Shown here one piece after another: positions 1 through 12,962 of a stretch of 64,000 nt of DNA. Source of the stretch: Steromphala cineraria (taxonomy: Eukaryota; Mollusca; Gastropoda; Trochida; Trochidae); NCBI GenBank assembly GCA_916613615.1, contig OU744720.1, forward strand, positions 4,009,749 to 4,073,748, in the 5' to 3' direction. A program made the translations under genes and the position numbers. Numbering within the stretch: position 1 is the stretch's first letter; every line of letters begins with the position of its first letter. The notes below the pieces were generated by a model that saw nothing but the letters and a program-made list of their open reading frames with translations, was not told the DNA's origin and did not search any database.

Positions 1-84
1 GTCGTAGGATGCACGTGCAAAAGGGATATAAAACCCACGACAGACACTTGGGAGACAATTGAAGTAACAGAAAAACACAAAAGA

Positions 85-1045
85 ATGCCAAGGTTAACGA
101 CAGCAAAACTCGAGAGGGCAATTGGATAGCTGCAGTTCGGAGCTACAACTGGCCAAGTTGCTAGAACGTTCGGCTGCGCTGTATTAACCGTCAGGAATCT
201 TCGCACGCGCTTTCAACAGACAGGACAGACTTCAGATAGACCACGTACAGGCAGACCCCGGGTAACAACATCGCAGGAAGACCGGTATTTGAGGGTATTG
301 CACCTGAGAAACCGCTTTCTTACGGTGACGTCATCAGCAGCAACGGCATTAGGTCGCCACGTCAGTCGAAGGACGGTTACTAGAAGACTCCTGACGGTAC
401 TTACCAACAGACATCGGCAGCTGAGACTTCGTTGGGCCACACAAGAACGACGATGGCAGCCATGTGACTGGCGTCGGGTGCTTTTTTCAGACGAAAGCCG
501 ATTCGCATTATCAAAAGCCGATGGAAGAGTGAGCGTTTAAAGACGGTTAGGTGAAAAAACGGCAAATTGTTGTGTTCAGGAGTCAGAACCTTATGGTGGT
601 GGTAGTGTGATGGTCTGGGGTGGCATTTGTGGTGACCAAAAGACAGAACTTGTTGTGGTGAACGGTAATCTGACAGCCCAACGTTATATCGACCAGCAGT
701 CCTTCCATTCTGCAGCGACAACCACAGGGAGTGCTATTCCAACACGATAATGCCCCACCACATGTTGCCAGAGTAGTTGATAACTTCCTCAACGTCAAAA
801 ACGTCAACGTCATGCCATGGCCTGCTAGATCCCCTGATATATCGCCCATCGAACACTTATGGGACCCAATTGACAGGCGGATTCGGAATCGACAGAACCC
901 GCCAATCAACCGCCAACAGATGGCTCAGGCTCTCACTGAGGAATGGAGGCGTGTCCCAGCTGACTTCATCAGACGCTGAACTACGTCAGCCCGAAGACGG
1001 GTCTTTGTCTCTATTAATGCAAGAGGTGGACACACTCGGTATTAG
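85..1045 (+). pseudogene. Tc1-family DD34E transposase, inactivated
   Basis: This is a remnant of a Tc1/mariner transposase, the enzyme that cuts and pastes Tc1 elements at TA dinucleotides. From ATG 85 the frame reads a helix-turn-helix region and a GRPR hinge motif (250-261). It continues to the first catalytic Asp in LFSDESRF (490-492), the second Asp in FQHDNAPPH (746-748) and the Glu in SPIEHLW (851-853). Exactly 34 residues lie between the second Asp and the Glu, which is the Tc1 signature. It ends with INARGGHTRY and a stop at 1043-1045. It is broken by in-frame stops at 127, 538 and 977. It also shifts from frame 1 to frame 2 between about 690 and 730, where expected residues seem to be missing. 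I could not find terminal inverted repeats; the left end is probably before position 1. It is a fossil and cannot make an active enzyme. Confidence 0.93.
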
Positions 1046-1850
1046 AGACTCACATTACTGTTATTCCATGCTGTCAATATGGATACATCTGACATGAAAT
1101 TCCGATTTTGACCCCATGTCCATTTGTTCATATCCTGTGATAAATGCACTTGATGAATCATATAACTTTAATCTCTTACACATGCATGGATGCATTATAA
1201 AACAAAAACAACCTTCCAAACTCTCATTGCCTTTGTTATTTCTTATTGAAGTTAATATCAAACAAGGGAAAGTTTTTTATGCCCGTCAGTGTACATGTAT
1301 GTTTCGTCATTATTACCTACTGTATTTTTGAACACAAGGCATCACCAACTGAATTGGTACATGTATATAATTATCATTTGTGAACTAATTTTCTAGTTTG
1401 TCATGCAAACATTCGAAAATGGTCTTCATGAAATTTACAGGACATTGATTCAGTGCATTGGCTATTTTGTTAACTTCATGACCTGTCAAATAGTACGGTT
1501 TATTGTTTGGTATGATACACGATTAAGCTAAGATACAAAGGAGACTTCTAAACTCCCTTGTTTAAACTCTCACACAACAAAAAACATTAAGAGGGCAAAT
1601 ATGTTGTTTTCAAGTATAATACTGCCCTCAAGGTATTCTGTCCATGTAATGAGGCTTAATGTATATATTGTGAAAGCATGCTCGGTCCTAGCTATAGAGC
1701 GCAGCTTAGTTTGGGTCCTGATATATGATAAATGTTTAAGTGACAACAAAGTGATAAATGACCAAAAAGCGGTATCGTGTACTGGTAGACTAGGGAATCG
1801 CATTACTCATGAACTTGTTTGTAGAAGTCATTGAAAAGATAGAAAAGAAA
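1046..1850. other. non-coding, no recognisable feature
   Basis: AT-rich sequence downstream of the dead Tc1 transposase. It may include the decayed right end of that element, but no inverted terminal repeat can be matched because the left end is not in the window. No coding region is supported. Confidence 0.5.
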
Positions 1851-1996
1851 TGACATGTAAAACGCTAAAAAACTCGTCATGGTAGAATGGAGATAAATCT
1901 ACTGTGTTTTTTTTTTTTCGTGGTTTAACGTAGATTCGATACCGTTGATGTTACATTCGAAGCAACACGCTAACGCGTTCGACTTCGAATGACATC
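1851..1996. repeat. truncated copy of the 37.2-kb fold-back element
   Basis: This stretch matches 37168-37315 closely. Both contain an AAAACGCTAAAAAA-type start, TAGAATGGAGATAAA, a poly-T run, GTGGTTTAACGTA, GATACCGTTGATGTTACATT and a core with CACGCTAACGCGTTCG. Here the outer right arm, present in the 37.2-kb copy, is missing after about 1996, so only the left arm and the centre of the palindrome remain. It is a non-autonomous element with no coding capacity. Confidence 0.75.
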
Positions 1997-2309
1997 AACC
2001 GACATAAAACATGTATAGGCTATCATGCAATATCCCTGTAATATCATCTAAAGACATACATCTGTAAAAACATGCTTGATGCTTTGACAAGTATGATGTT
2101 CGTTATCTTGATATATTGAATTTGAAAGTATATTGATAGCGTTAAGATAAACTTAAGTGTATTTTCAATGACCTATAATGATATACATGTATACTAACGA
2201 TGATGACACGTGATTGCGATTAAACTTAGAATTGTAGTATCATATAAGAAGACCCTCACACTTGATGGTGTAAGTTTTACAACTGACATCTCCTAAAATT
2301 TTTCAATTT

Positions 2310-3390
2310 TAGCAGCGTGTGAAAAACATTACTAGGTTTCAGCTTCACGCAAGTTGTCAATCAAAGCATGAAATGACTAAGCCTTTCAACCTCAGTAAAG
2401 CACGTTAAGAATATTGAACCAGTCAATCGAATAAAACAGAGATCAGATGGAATCATGGTTTTAAGGGACCGTTTTCAATGACCTTTGTTGTTAAATGGAT
2501 ATTTCAATTCAGGGAACTCTTGACAAAGTCGATTTCCAATGAAACACAATGGCATATAAAATTAGGATGATCTAAATAACTTCACTCATGAACATACAGA
2601 TCATAAATGCCATATTTAAGGCATTTTACTGCATGAGGATTAATGTAAAAAGAGGGAAAGAGGAAAATAGTTATGTAAACTCACACACGTGGCACACACA
2701 TGTTCAAAACTCTTCTAAACAGTGTACTTGTAGTTCATCATTATGATATAAATTGTAAAAAGTCAAAAAAAAAAAATTAAAATTTTTAATTAACTTTCAA
2801 ACTACTAAACTCTTTGCAATGTCAACATCTTTTACAAAGAACTGCTTATTTAAAATCAAATGTTTAGGGAATAATGAACGTACCACTTCGGTTGATGAAG
2901 CCGAAGCACACAAGAATGAAAAAAGTGAAGATTTCGACTTTGAAATAAAAGATTAACCATAAAAAAAACTTGCAATATGAACACTTGAAGAAGCTTTATC
3001 ATGTATGTGCAAATAACATTCTGGAAAAGGATTTAGTTTCAACAAGAAAGTAAACACGTGTCACATATCAATAGAGAAATTTCATTGCATTTGATCTTTA
3101 ACAAATGTAATTTAATATGAATGCTAGTATAAATTGTTTAAACTGAAAGAATCAGATTATTCCAGTTGTCTGACACTGATTGAGGAGGGGGAATACCTCC
3201 AGTTTCAATTTGCCACGTGAGTGAACAATTCAGACTCTGGAATAAACAATGCTTTCATTATCCATTTCTACTGAACAGCACTAGTGACAATGGGGCATCA
3301 GTTCATTTTACGCATTCTAGTCTTTTTGTTTTTAAACCAAAAATCCCATTTGACGCCAGCGTCGAAAAGCAAATGATGTTTTCGATTTTG
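2310..3390. repeat. duplicated block, copy 1 (partner 17390-20180)
   Basis: Two stretches are identical to the partner copy: 43 bases at 2331-2373 (partner 17397-17439) and 46 bases at 3203-3248 (partner 20004-20049). Looser collinear matches lie between and beyond them. Order and orientation are kept. This copy is about 1.08 kb long. The partner is about 2.8 kb because it carries about 1.85 kb of extra sequence where this copy has only about 39 bases (3086-3124). It could be an old segmental duplication or two copies of a larger transposon. Confidence 0.8.
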
Positions 3391-3605
3391 AATTTATTTT
3401 CAACATCTCTATTTCAAATGTTGTAAAACCAGGTTATGTTTGGAAAAAAACCCAACAATTCCAATAACGGTAGTTATTTCAACGATATAACAGTATTCAG
3501 CAAATTGTTCCATTTATTCAGGTATCAGTGTATGTTGTAAAATATCTTCTTTCAAATACATGTCATGGCGGTTGTTAAATAGAGTTTATGACACGAGGAA
3601 GTTTA

Positions 3606-3697
3606 TATGACTTTTACGAATTGAGTGTGAATGTGTGTATTGTCCGAGCGAGAGCGAGGATTATAAACTAATTTGCACGAGTTTCGTAAACGTCATA
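3606..3697. repeat. palindrome with GCGAG core
   Basis: 15-base inverted arms (3606-3620 and 3683-3697) match with one mismatch. They flank a 62-base centre containing CGAGCGAGAGCGAGG. It is one of several palindromes in the window with unrelated arms but a similar GCGAG-rich core. Confidence 0.65.
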
Positions 3698-5229
3698 TGA
3701 CACACTTACGAGGGTAATAATTTCTTCCTTATTTTATTTATTACCGATTCTATTTCAATTTATTCTTGAAAACAGTTCACTAACGGCGACAGTGACATCA
3801 TAAACAATGGTTTTGTGACGTCACAGACGAAATTATACGGAAAGTCGAGCTACGACAATCGTTGCTTAGCATAGGTGATGTGTGCACATGTGCTCATATT
3901 GAAAATATGTCACTACTTATTTTCAATCATATGGGAAATGAAGTTATTTGTACTCAGACAAAGGAGAACGTTTAAAATATAATTGACATTTTTCTTCGGG
4001 GTAGTGCTTTATCCAAAATCTACGACAAAGAAACATTGAATTGTCTCACTTAATTGATTACCTATTATTCAACATTCGAAGGAAGTTTAGATAAATATAT
4101 TAAAATGACATCAGTAAATCTATTTTGTTTTCTTTGAACGCTAACATGCTTTTTGTAGTAGCTTCCGATCACAGAGAAACATCTTCTATTTCAGGTTAAT
4201 CAATTATTTATCTTTTGACAATGACATAATCTAAAACCTCCGTTTTCCCGGGTTCAAGCACAATTCATTCCATTGATATTTAACATAAAGAGAAGCAGGT
4301 ATTACATGGATTTTGGTTTAAATGGAATTTCTAATACTTGTAACTTAAACAAATTAAAATCTATAATTAATGCAAGATCGCATGTTATTTAGCTTTATCA
4401 ATCTTTATTGAATCTGTTTGTATGTTATTTGAAACTTCAGACGACTATCTGGTTACTTATTGTGACTAATACTGCAAGAGACATCTGATTTACAATTAGA
4501 CGTATTTATTGAACTAATGGTTGCATTCTGTTCTGATGCTTTTGCTCCCAGTTAAACTATTCTTAAGAGCGAAAATATCAAATGTATCAAAGGCACTGTA
4601 AATGTTCTTTTTGACCATCAAACATTATTTGATGCTGAAATGTAACCTTCAGATGGTTTGGCAAATATCACTTTCACTAACTATCCCTAGTCGAAGAGAA
4701 TTGTGTCATGTTTCAATCGTGTATTATCCCTTTTATATTGATATAGTTAAAATTAACGTAATAAAAACACTCTTTAATTAATGGAATCCACTTAGTTTGA
4801 ATTTTCTTGGGTAGGATGAACTATCTCAGCGTGTACACAATATTACCTTCAAATAATATTGGACTCAATGTTATTTCATCCTGCCTTTTCATGTTTTCAT
4901 AACGTTAAGGTGTCAGTTTGTTGAAAATGCAGATCTTCCTTCAAATGTTACTAGTATATCATAATGGTTACATATGTAAGTACAGTTTTAACCTATCGCC
5001 TCATGTGTCTTTGATGTGTCTGGTAAATTATGTCGTGACATTCAGTAAAGCTTAACAATTTTTCAGCTACGAATAACATGAATTTCATTTGATAGTGTCA
5101 AAACAGTACGTGAATTTCCTTCTGCACAACCTATATTTAATAATTTGATAAACAGAATTATTTTCACTTGATGTTTTTCGTAATGTTGCCACTTATGTAA
5201 CACAAACAGTCGAAGTAAACCTTTCCTTT
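3698..5229. other. non-coding, no recognisable feature
   Basis: AT-rich sequence without a supported gene. A near-consensus CRE palindrome (GTGACGTCAC) occurs around 3817-3826. Isolated, it is not evidence of function. Confidence 0.5.
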
Positions 5230-5274
5230 AATATTATCCGTTTCACTTCTCTACTGAGTGAAACGGATAATATT
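5230..5274. repeat. perfect 18-bp hairpin
   Basis: The arms 5230-5247 and 5257-5274 are perfect reverse complements separated by a 9-base loop. The stem contains ATCCGTTTCACT. It lies in non-coding sequence and no function is assigned. Confidence 0.85.
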
Positions 5275-5583
5275 GAGGCTGGGTTAACTTAGACAGTCGT
5301 TTTACCTGATCTCAGCGTGCTTCAAACTGCCAAGGGACGGAATAAGTACGAGACAGACCTACTTAGAACTCTGGAAAAACGTACTGGCGTCGTAGTTCCA
5401 AAACAAAGAACAAAAGTTACCTTTTTTATTCCGTTTTAGACCCTTGTGTTAAATATTTAGACAGGGTAGAACGTAGCAAACAATACCTTGGTGTGACTCA
5501 GGCATACGATCAACTTTTGTTTTTGTTTTCAAATAAACTAGTGTCCCAAAGTAACGCTACCAACCAACTCGCAAGCGAATTAT

Positions 5584-5842
5584 TGGGGTAGTAGCACGTT
5601 TTTAATATTTATTCTATGTTTTTCACAAATAATTGTACGTTAATGCTAATTGTATTATTTTGTTAGTGTAATAAATCTCATTTAACAAGCCAATCGTCCA
5701 TAGTCAGAAAACAAATTATAAAGATTCACATGAAGTCCATTGGCGGTCATTTTGTGTTAACATCTTTGATTTATTTTGTGTAAGAAAAAGGAATCACATG
5801 GCATCACCCTATATTCCCCCTAAAAACGTGCTACTGCCCCTA
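5584..5842 (+). mobile_element. MITE, GGGGCAGTAGCACG family, copy 1
   Basis: The terminal inverted repeats are GGGGTAGTAGCACGTTTTT on the left and AAAACGTGCTACTGCCCC on the right. The interior shares GGCGGTCATTTTGTG and other segments with copies at 11.7, 12.2, 33.2, 42.3 and 55.2 kb. At 259 bp it is internally shortened relative to the roughly 360-bp full copies. It has no coding capacity, so movement would depend on a transposase from elsewhere. Confidence 0.88.
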
Positions 5843-7608
5843 TAAGCTAATGCTGTTGGTTCAGAATGAAATGGCAAATGTTGTATTTTGATATTCCATG
5901 AAATAAAATTGTGCATTAATGTTAATATTTATTGTGTCCTGTTAAATCAAAATGTTTAAGAACAATGTCTATCACCTATCTATCAATACAGGAATAAAAT
6001 ATATTTTTAACATGTCGAATTTATATAACTTGTAAATTAAAAGCCTAAATATTCATTCTGCACAAAACAATTCAGGGTCCATGGAGTGTTTTCTTTGGCA
6101 ATGACTGGGAACAAACGTTTTATGAAGTATATAAAGATAAGAATTAGCTAGATAATAGCTTTGTTATTATATCTGTACGCATGCTTACTTGATTTGGAAA
6201 TGTATACTAACATCTTGATCTATTTCTTAATCACTTTTGAAAAAAAGGTATAACCAATTTTGTAAATAGTAAAATCTTTGCCAATATTACCAAAGGGTAG
6301 TATTTTTTTCTGCAAATACCTAAAGAGTTACAACTTTTCCTGTCTCTTGATTGGTTATTGTGAACCAAAACAAAATCAACCTTGTGCCGGTCTATTTCAT
6401 TCATCTTTTAAACTTGTATTCGACTGACAAGTTGTTTTCCTTGTTTTAAATTAAACAAGTTCAATTTATTCCATGTTGTTTGTATTTCTCAGCTCTCAAA
6501 TGTGCGGTTGCGGTGCGGTTTCATGAGTCAGTCAAAATGTCCAAAAATATAAAAGTTATCGATCAATAAATAACTACATTGTATGTCATCGCGTAAAGCT
6601 TTCGGTCGCGTAGAATGCGACGGATTTCGTTCGATTGAAATGACGTCATAGACACGACCGGCTACGATATCACACGTCACACAGTGCACGGCGACGTCAT
6701 AAGAATTTCAGTTTCCGTCGATTTGTATTTTGTTACCATGGGACGTCGCCAGTCACTTCAAATCAAGACACAACTTGAAACAACGGTTAGAAAAATAATA
6801 AAACGAAACTTTAAACACCATCTACAGTTAAGTTTAATCTGTAAAACACGTTGTAGTCTGTCGGGAGTACAGTGACGGTAAACGCGTATGTATTTTAAGA
6901 TTAGCCCTTATGAAATCCTTTATAGAGAATCTTTTCTTAAAGAATATAAGGTTTTATTTGATAAATATTAGATTGGTAATATAAACCAGAACCAACTTGT
7001 GACGGGGATTGACAAATTATCTTTCCCTCGTCATATTGATGGTTTAATGTTCTCGCCAAGGCTCGAGAATTACCAAATTAATATAACTAGGGAAAAAAAC
7101 TGTCATTCCCTGTCACTCGTAAGTTAATGTCTAATTATTGATCAAAAATATGTTGATTTAAATTGAAAAGATCAGCAGTGACATGTTCCACGTGTGATTT
7201 ATTACTTCATTTCCCTTGATAATGTGACACATATTAATCCTTTTTCCATAGAAAAAACATCAAATAATATCTATATAAATGACACTTATTTCAAGCTGAA
7301 CCTAATAGTGACCCTAACCGCACAAAACTGTCCTGATTCCGATTCCAAAGAGATATAGGATTTCACTGTGTATATGATAAAGTCAACACTTCATCATGCG
7401 TTTCAGTAACTAACAATCTGTCAAATGTTCAGCTCACGAATTCGATTGTCGATCATTGGCGATAGATACAGAGATTGTGAAAGTCAGTCCATTTGTTGAT
7501 AAAGTGAAAAAGGTTTTTGATAACACAATCCTTGTAAACGTAAACCAATTCTTTGTCTTATAAAATAAAACAATTTCAATATGTTATAAAATGAGCTAAC
7601 TGTTGCTA
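5843..7608. other. non-coding; CpG-rich patch at 6.58-6.70 kb
   Basis: Mostly AT-rich sequence. Between about 6585 and 6700 there is a CpG-rich patch with TGACGTCA (6641-6648) and GACGTCAT (6693-6700). It resembles the other CRE-containing patches in the window. No gene is supported. Confidence 0.45.
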
Positions 7609-7697
7609 ATACTACTGCGACTACTACTACTACTACTGCTACTACTACTACTACTACTACTACTACTATTACTACTACAACTGCTACTACTACTACT

Positions 7698-7738
<41 letters not shown>

Positions 7739-7773
7739 TACTACTACTACTACCAATTCTATTATTATTACTT

Positions 7774-7810
<37 letters not shown>

Positions 7811-7841
7811 TATTACTACTACAACTGCTACTACTACTACT

Positions 7842-7880
<39 letters not shown>

Positions 7881-7935
7881 GCTACTACCACCACTACTAC
7901 TACTACTGCTACTACCAATTCTATTATTATTACTT

Positions 7936-7995
<60 letters not shown>

Positions 7996-8021
7996 TTACC
8001 ACTATTATTACTACTACTACT
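7609..8021. repeat. (CTA)n trinucleotide array with higher-order repeat
   Basis: About 410 bases of CTA/TAC triplets with scattered variants. A longer unit, ACTACAACTGCTACTACTAC then a CCACCACTA block then CCAATTCTATTATTATTACTT, occurs twice. The copies start near 7672 and 7817 and are about 145 bases apart, so part of the array grew by duplication of a large unit rather than by triplet slippage alone. It creates long open frames of Leu or Val in both strands that are not genes. Confidence 0.95.
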
Positions 8022-11000
8022 AAGTCTGCTATGTCCGTATTAAGCGCGCACTTCTCTATCCACTGAGTGAATTATCTCAGCCTATTTAACATTACTCGAT
8101 ACAAGAACACAACAAATACACCCTTACCAGGTACCCACTCCCACGTACCACCACTACTGCTCTTTATACAACAAACATATCTTCATATATATATTCATTA
8201 TCGCCATTCTATCAGTTTATAGTAAGTTACAGCAGCAGAATATAGAAAAGCAAAGATCTATAGTTATGATTTGTTTTGAATCTTATTTATATACAGTATT
8301 ACAATATTGATTTTGTTCACATTCTGTATAAAGCCTGGAGTCTATATCATATCAATACAAAAAGTCAGGTTATCTAGGTTTTCGTGAATATAATGTAACA
8401 CTGATTTCATGTTTCTGGCATGCAACATGATATTATCATATTTGCATATACCAGTTCGAGTGAACTGTCGATGTTAAATCTCCCATTATCATTTCAACAA
8501 TCTTTTAACTCAACATTGACATTTTAATGTCAAATCCTCCACATCATCTCAATCTGTCCGCAATTTGATAATTTTGACGTCACGTAGCTCATGTTGAAAC
8601 GTCAAATGGAATTAATCAATATACATGGTATGAGTATTTGGTTTTCTCAAAAAGACAATTATTATTCTTTTGATAACAAATTTGGTTATTTGTAGTCAAT
8701 TTGATAACGATCCCTTAAATGCTTCTCGACAAAATTATAGACTCACTTCCTAAGTTAACCTATAAAATTATTGCATTGGCGTACATCGACGAATTGAAGC
8801 ATGTTTGATCAGGCCTTATCGTCACATAGTTGCCATCAGTGAATCTAAAATGGTCAAGGACAGCGTTAAATATGTGTGTTCTTCTAATGACATTATGATC
8901 CCTTGTATCGGGGAGAGTGTTTAATTATGAGAGTTGAATGGAACCAGTCTGAACTTTTGTCGAGTTGTATGTCAATTTCATTCCATGCGCAACAGTTGGG
9001 ATACATTCTACTGTCGCGTGTTTGAAACTACAGAGGTCCTTCAGTCAAAAGCAAGAGTTGAGGCAAGTATCTGGAAGTGATCGAACGATATTGTCATTTG
9101 TGAGATGCTGCTATTGCAGTCTGGTTAAAAAGTACCGAGGAATAAAAGTTTTAAAATATCAACTCTATCGAGAATCAAATATGTTATTTCGATAGGTTTC
9201 CTCTCCTAGTTCCAACGTCAGCCCCGTTGATCGCATGTCCATACGTTTAGTCAACTAACCACAAGCCGCCGTGCTAAGGTCGGTTAGATATTAGCAAACA
9301 ACATTCGAGACACGGGGATGCGGTCAAATCTAGTGTAGAGGATTTCATAGCTCCGTAGAGTTGATATTTTGAATATTTCATTCCTCGGAACCAGGCCAAT
9401 TTTAATAAGGCTGCCGTATTTGCTTCATGCTAGACATTTCATCAGTTGAATTTATACATAGTGCAATTACCCTGATAGATATATTGAAGGAGCTCTGATG
9501 ATTCAAATATAGGATGTAGCAGGATTGTTGGAGGTAAATCTATACAAACAATATCTTGTAAGATATGATGACTTTATAATAACTTTACATATTCTGTAAA
9601 ATATATTGAGTTATTTATACGCAACACGTTTGGAGCATCCAGATCGAAGATGAATGAGATACACTTGATATAACGTGTGATTTTGAAAAGTGATAAATGT
9701 CTGTTTTCAACCTTTCATGAGAAAGCTTCAAAGATGTCTTCTGATAGAAATTTAAAAATATAAAAGTAAATGTTTTGAAATAAATCTTGGCATACAGAAT
9801 ATCAGAAACAATTGGACAGCAAAAAGGAATTTGAATTATTTTTGTAATTAGTTTTTATTCAGACTTTTGAAGTATATCACGAAGAATCTATTTAGGCCAA
9901 AGAACAACAAATCTTTGACAATACTTGTCTTCTACACTACATTAACATCTATTTGTTTGTTTATTTTCCAGTTCGAATAATTAGCGCAGTTCCTCATCAG
10001 GATGTATCAGGATGTTTCACAGTATTATCAGTTTTGTTACAGAAACAAAAGTATAAATTCAATGAATATTCAAGTGCAAAGAAGTTTATACCAAACGAAG
10101 CTTCCATGGCTTGGAAAAGATCTGAAATAATGTTGGTAATCTGTTTATTTCTTAATTCCTATTCCGCCAAGGAGAACAAAATAGTTTTTCATGTGCGTCC
10201 ACATGGTCCCTATTAAATTGACTACAATACAAGATTACGTCATGAAATTGTTTCAAATGAATTAAGAAAAGAAAATTGCCCCAGTCAATTAAAATTTAAT
10301 TAATCTATTCATAAACCAAGTATTTAATGATACAATATCAAACTAATACAAGTTATATTACAACATCAAATGCGTCACACTAATTAGCTAGCTAACTATA
10401 TTCACCAGTCCTGAGTTATCACACAATTGATGAATGTAGAAACAGTCAGTGGGTGTTACAGGTAGACAGATGAATCCGATTTGTAGAGGTATCCAAAACA
10501 GTTGCACAGCAGTTGATCGAAAATTCAATCGTAAGAAGCAAAATGTTCAAGAGGCTCTAAGCCGACTTTCATATAGGTTAAGTACCCTCTAGAATGTTCT
10601 TCAAAGTTCAATCACAAACATAATCAGAAGTGTGTATCACAGATATTCATGAAATAGTTAGAACATTCTAGAATAAAAGTTTCTTGACATAGCTAGTTAA
10701 CATAATCAAAACACGTGTAAGTGTGTCCCACTAAACAATATAACTATGCTAAACCAGTGAATAATGACATACTCATAACAAATCTACATTTACATCTGCC
10801 AAAGAAGGAATCAGTACACACTTATTCAGTCTCTTGGGTTTACCTTATGGAGGAGAAGATAGGTTTTTAGTGTGTGACCCTGATCACTATATCTATACAT
10901 GTGTATAATCCAAATGGGGCTAATGCTCTTAATCATTGAGAAGAAGAATGAGCTAAACTTAAGGTCGCCATCGAAACCCTTCAAACATCTGAATAAAAAC

Positions 11001-11686
11001 AATTTCATTTTCATTTACGTTGAATTTCTGACAAACAAGATCACACATATTTCTGTATTTCTTATGTTAAATCACGAGATGCTCCTTGAAATCTCAATCT
11101 CAAATAAGTTGTTGTTAAATGTGTCCTTGGTATATTGTAATGGGGGGGGGACATATAACTCGTGTCTCAATAGTTTTCTGAAAAAGCTCTCAATATCACA
11201 TTGACAGAACGTTCTTTCATTGTGTTTAAATTGCTTTGTAATATTCTCATTAAATCGTTAGGAAGTGTTTGTTAACTTAAGCACAACAATGTTGATAGGA
11301 ATAATTGAAAACAGTTGCAACACATTAACAGATGAACATAATTGTTTATCACTTCGTGCTTATTTAATTTAAAATATTCCATTAAGAGTCATTAGGTTAT
11401 AGATTTCTTTTTAAAGAAACTAAAGAGACTTAATATGAATGTAGATCAAAGATACATATACATGTAGATAAACTTCATCACATTGAGTAGTGTTGATTTG
11501 TTGTATTTGTGTGTCCCGTGTCCATTGGGCTTGTCATTCTTGAAAAGAGGTAGAAACATGTCTTTTAACTTATTCCCTTAAAACATTAACCTTATTTTAC
11601 GCGCAAAAGACCACAATGCCTGCAAAACTTACAATTAACACTGTGTGATGTTTGTAATGATTGGTACTAGAAGTTAACCAGATGCT
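8022..11686. other. non-coding, no recognisable feature
   Basis: AT-rich sequence with only short open frames (under about 100 codons) that lack recognisable domains or convincing splice context. A run of nine G lies near 11142-11150. Confidence 0.5.
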
Positions 11687-12011
11687 AAAGGGGCATTAGC
11701 ACGTTTTTTTGAAAATTTTATGCTTTCAATTTATCACTGATAATTGTATGTTGATGCTAAATGTATTAATTTGATATTGTCAAAAATCTCGTTACACATA
11801 CTAATCAGCCATAGTCAGAGTACACGTTACAACGATTCCCATAAAGTCCATTAATTAATTTTGTGTACGAAAAGGGTTTGCATGTCTGAATTTTACATTA
11901 TATATTTGATTTATTACAGCTTCATTAAGTTTACATTCATTGTCTTTCACTTGGAGCCATTTATTTTCATCTTCCTGGCGTCACCTTATATTCCCCCTAC
12001 TGCCCCTTTAA
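11687..12011 (+). mobile_element. MITE, GGGGCAGTAGCACG family, copy 2
   Basis: The left end is AAAGGGGCATTAGCACGTTT. The right end is CCCCCTACTGCCCCTTTA, which lacks the AAAACGTGC part of the inverted repeat. The interior matches the family (ATGTATTAATTTGATATTGTC, TTCACTTGGAGCCATTTATT, CACCTTATATTCCCCCT). Copy 3 follows 184 bases downstream in the same orientation. Confidence 0.85.
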
Positions 12012-12194
12012 CGTGTAAAACAAACATAATTAACATGAAACAATGATAAATAAAGAAATGAACAAAAAAAAAATCATTTGGGGAAATTAATTTCATAGAT
12101 GCTTCATCGTATAGACATTATAATCAAGCATTATAAATATTCACAAACTATAACTCAATGTGAACAACATCAGTGCCAAGATGCCTATATATCC

Positions 12195-12556
12195 TTAAAG
12201 AGGTAGCAGCAAGTTTTTAGAAAATTGTATATTTCAAGATTTTCATTGATAATTGTACGTTAATGCTAAATGTATTATTTTGATATTGTAAAAATCTCAT
12301 AACACAAATCAATCATCTTTAGTCAGATGACAAAGTATAAAGATTCACATAAAATCCACTGGCGGCCATTTTGTGTTAACACCTTTAAATCAGTTTGTGT
12401 TAGAAAAAGAAATCGCATGGCTAAACTTTACATCATATATTTGAATTATTACTGCTTCATTTAGTTTAAATACATTGTTTTTCAATTGGAACCATTAATT
12501 TTCCTTTTCCTGACATCACCTTATATTCCCCCTAAAACGTGCTACTGCCCCTTTAA
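12195..12556 (+). mobile_element. MITE, GGGGCAGTAGCACG family, copy 3
   Basis: A near full-length copy. The left end AAAGAGGTAGCAGCAAG has diverged. The right end CGTGCTACTGCCCCTTTAA is intact. The interior carries the conserved GGCGGCCATTTTGTGTTAAC and CACCTTATATTCCCCCTAAA segments. Confidence 0.9.
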
Positions 12557-12827
12557 ATTATTTAGCTCTACATCTCAGATCTAAGCTTTTCTCCATTGAC
12601 ATTTTCTTTTATTTTCACTGGTGAAATACTGAGGTCTGTCAATGAAATAAACATTGTGAACATGGCATAGAGTCGCTGATGTTGACATTATATCAGATTA
12701 TTCCCATCTCGTCAGACAGAGTTGTAACAGATCGTGTTTGTGTCTCTCTTGTTTATATAAACTTTACCTAACATGATACGATAAATCACTCTCGTTTAAA
12801 ACGTCCATATGTAGATGACATAACCAG

Positions 12828-12962
12828 ATACCTGTATTTGCTAAACATGTTGACCTTACCAAACTTATCAATGGCTGTTTCCCATTTGTGAGGGAGATCG
12901 GACTTCAAGATATTGATGGCAAACTAGATCCAGACTTCATCATGTGCTCCAGTAACTCATGA
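12828..12962 (+). other. exon-like open segment, unassigned
   Basis: After an AG at 12826-12827 an open frame of 44 codons runs to TGA 12960-12962. Its composition looks coding: it includes NGCFPFVREIG and GLQDIDGKLDPDFIM, with mixed charged and hydrophobic residues unlike the surrounding AT-rich translations. I do not recognise the family. No companion exons were found, so it may be a terminal exon of an unseen gene or a pseudo-exon. Confidence 0.25.

Noticed and set aside
7484..8043. Long poly-Val (minus) and poly-Leu (plus) open frames
   Set aside because: They are translations of the CTA trinucleotide array and have no protein-like composition.
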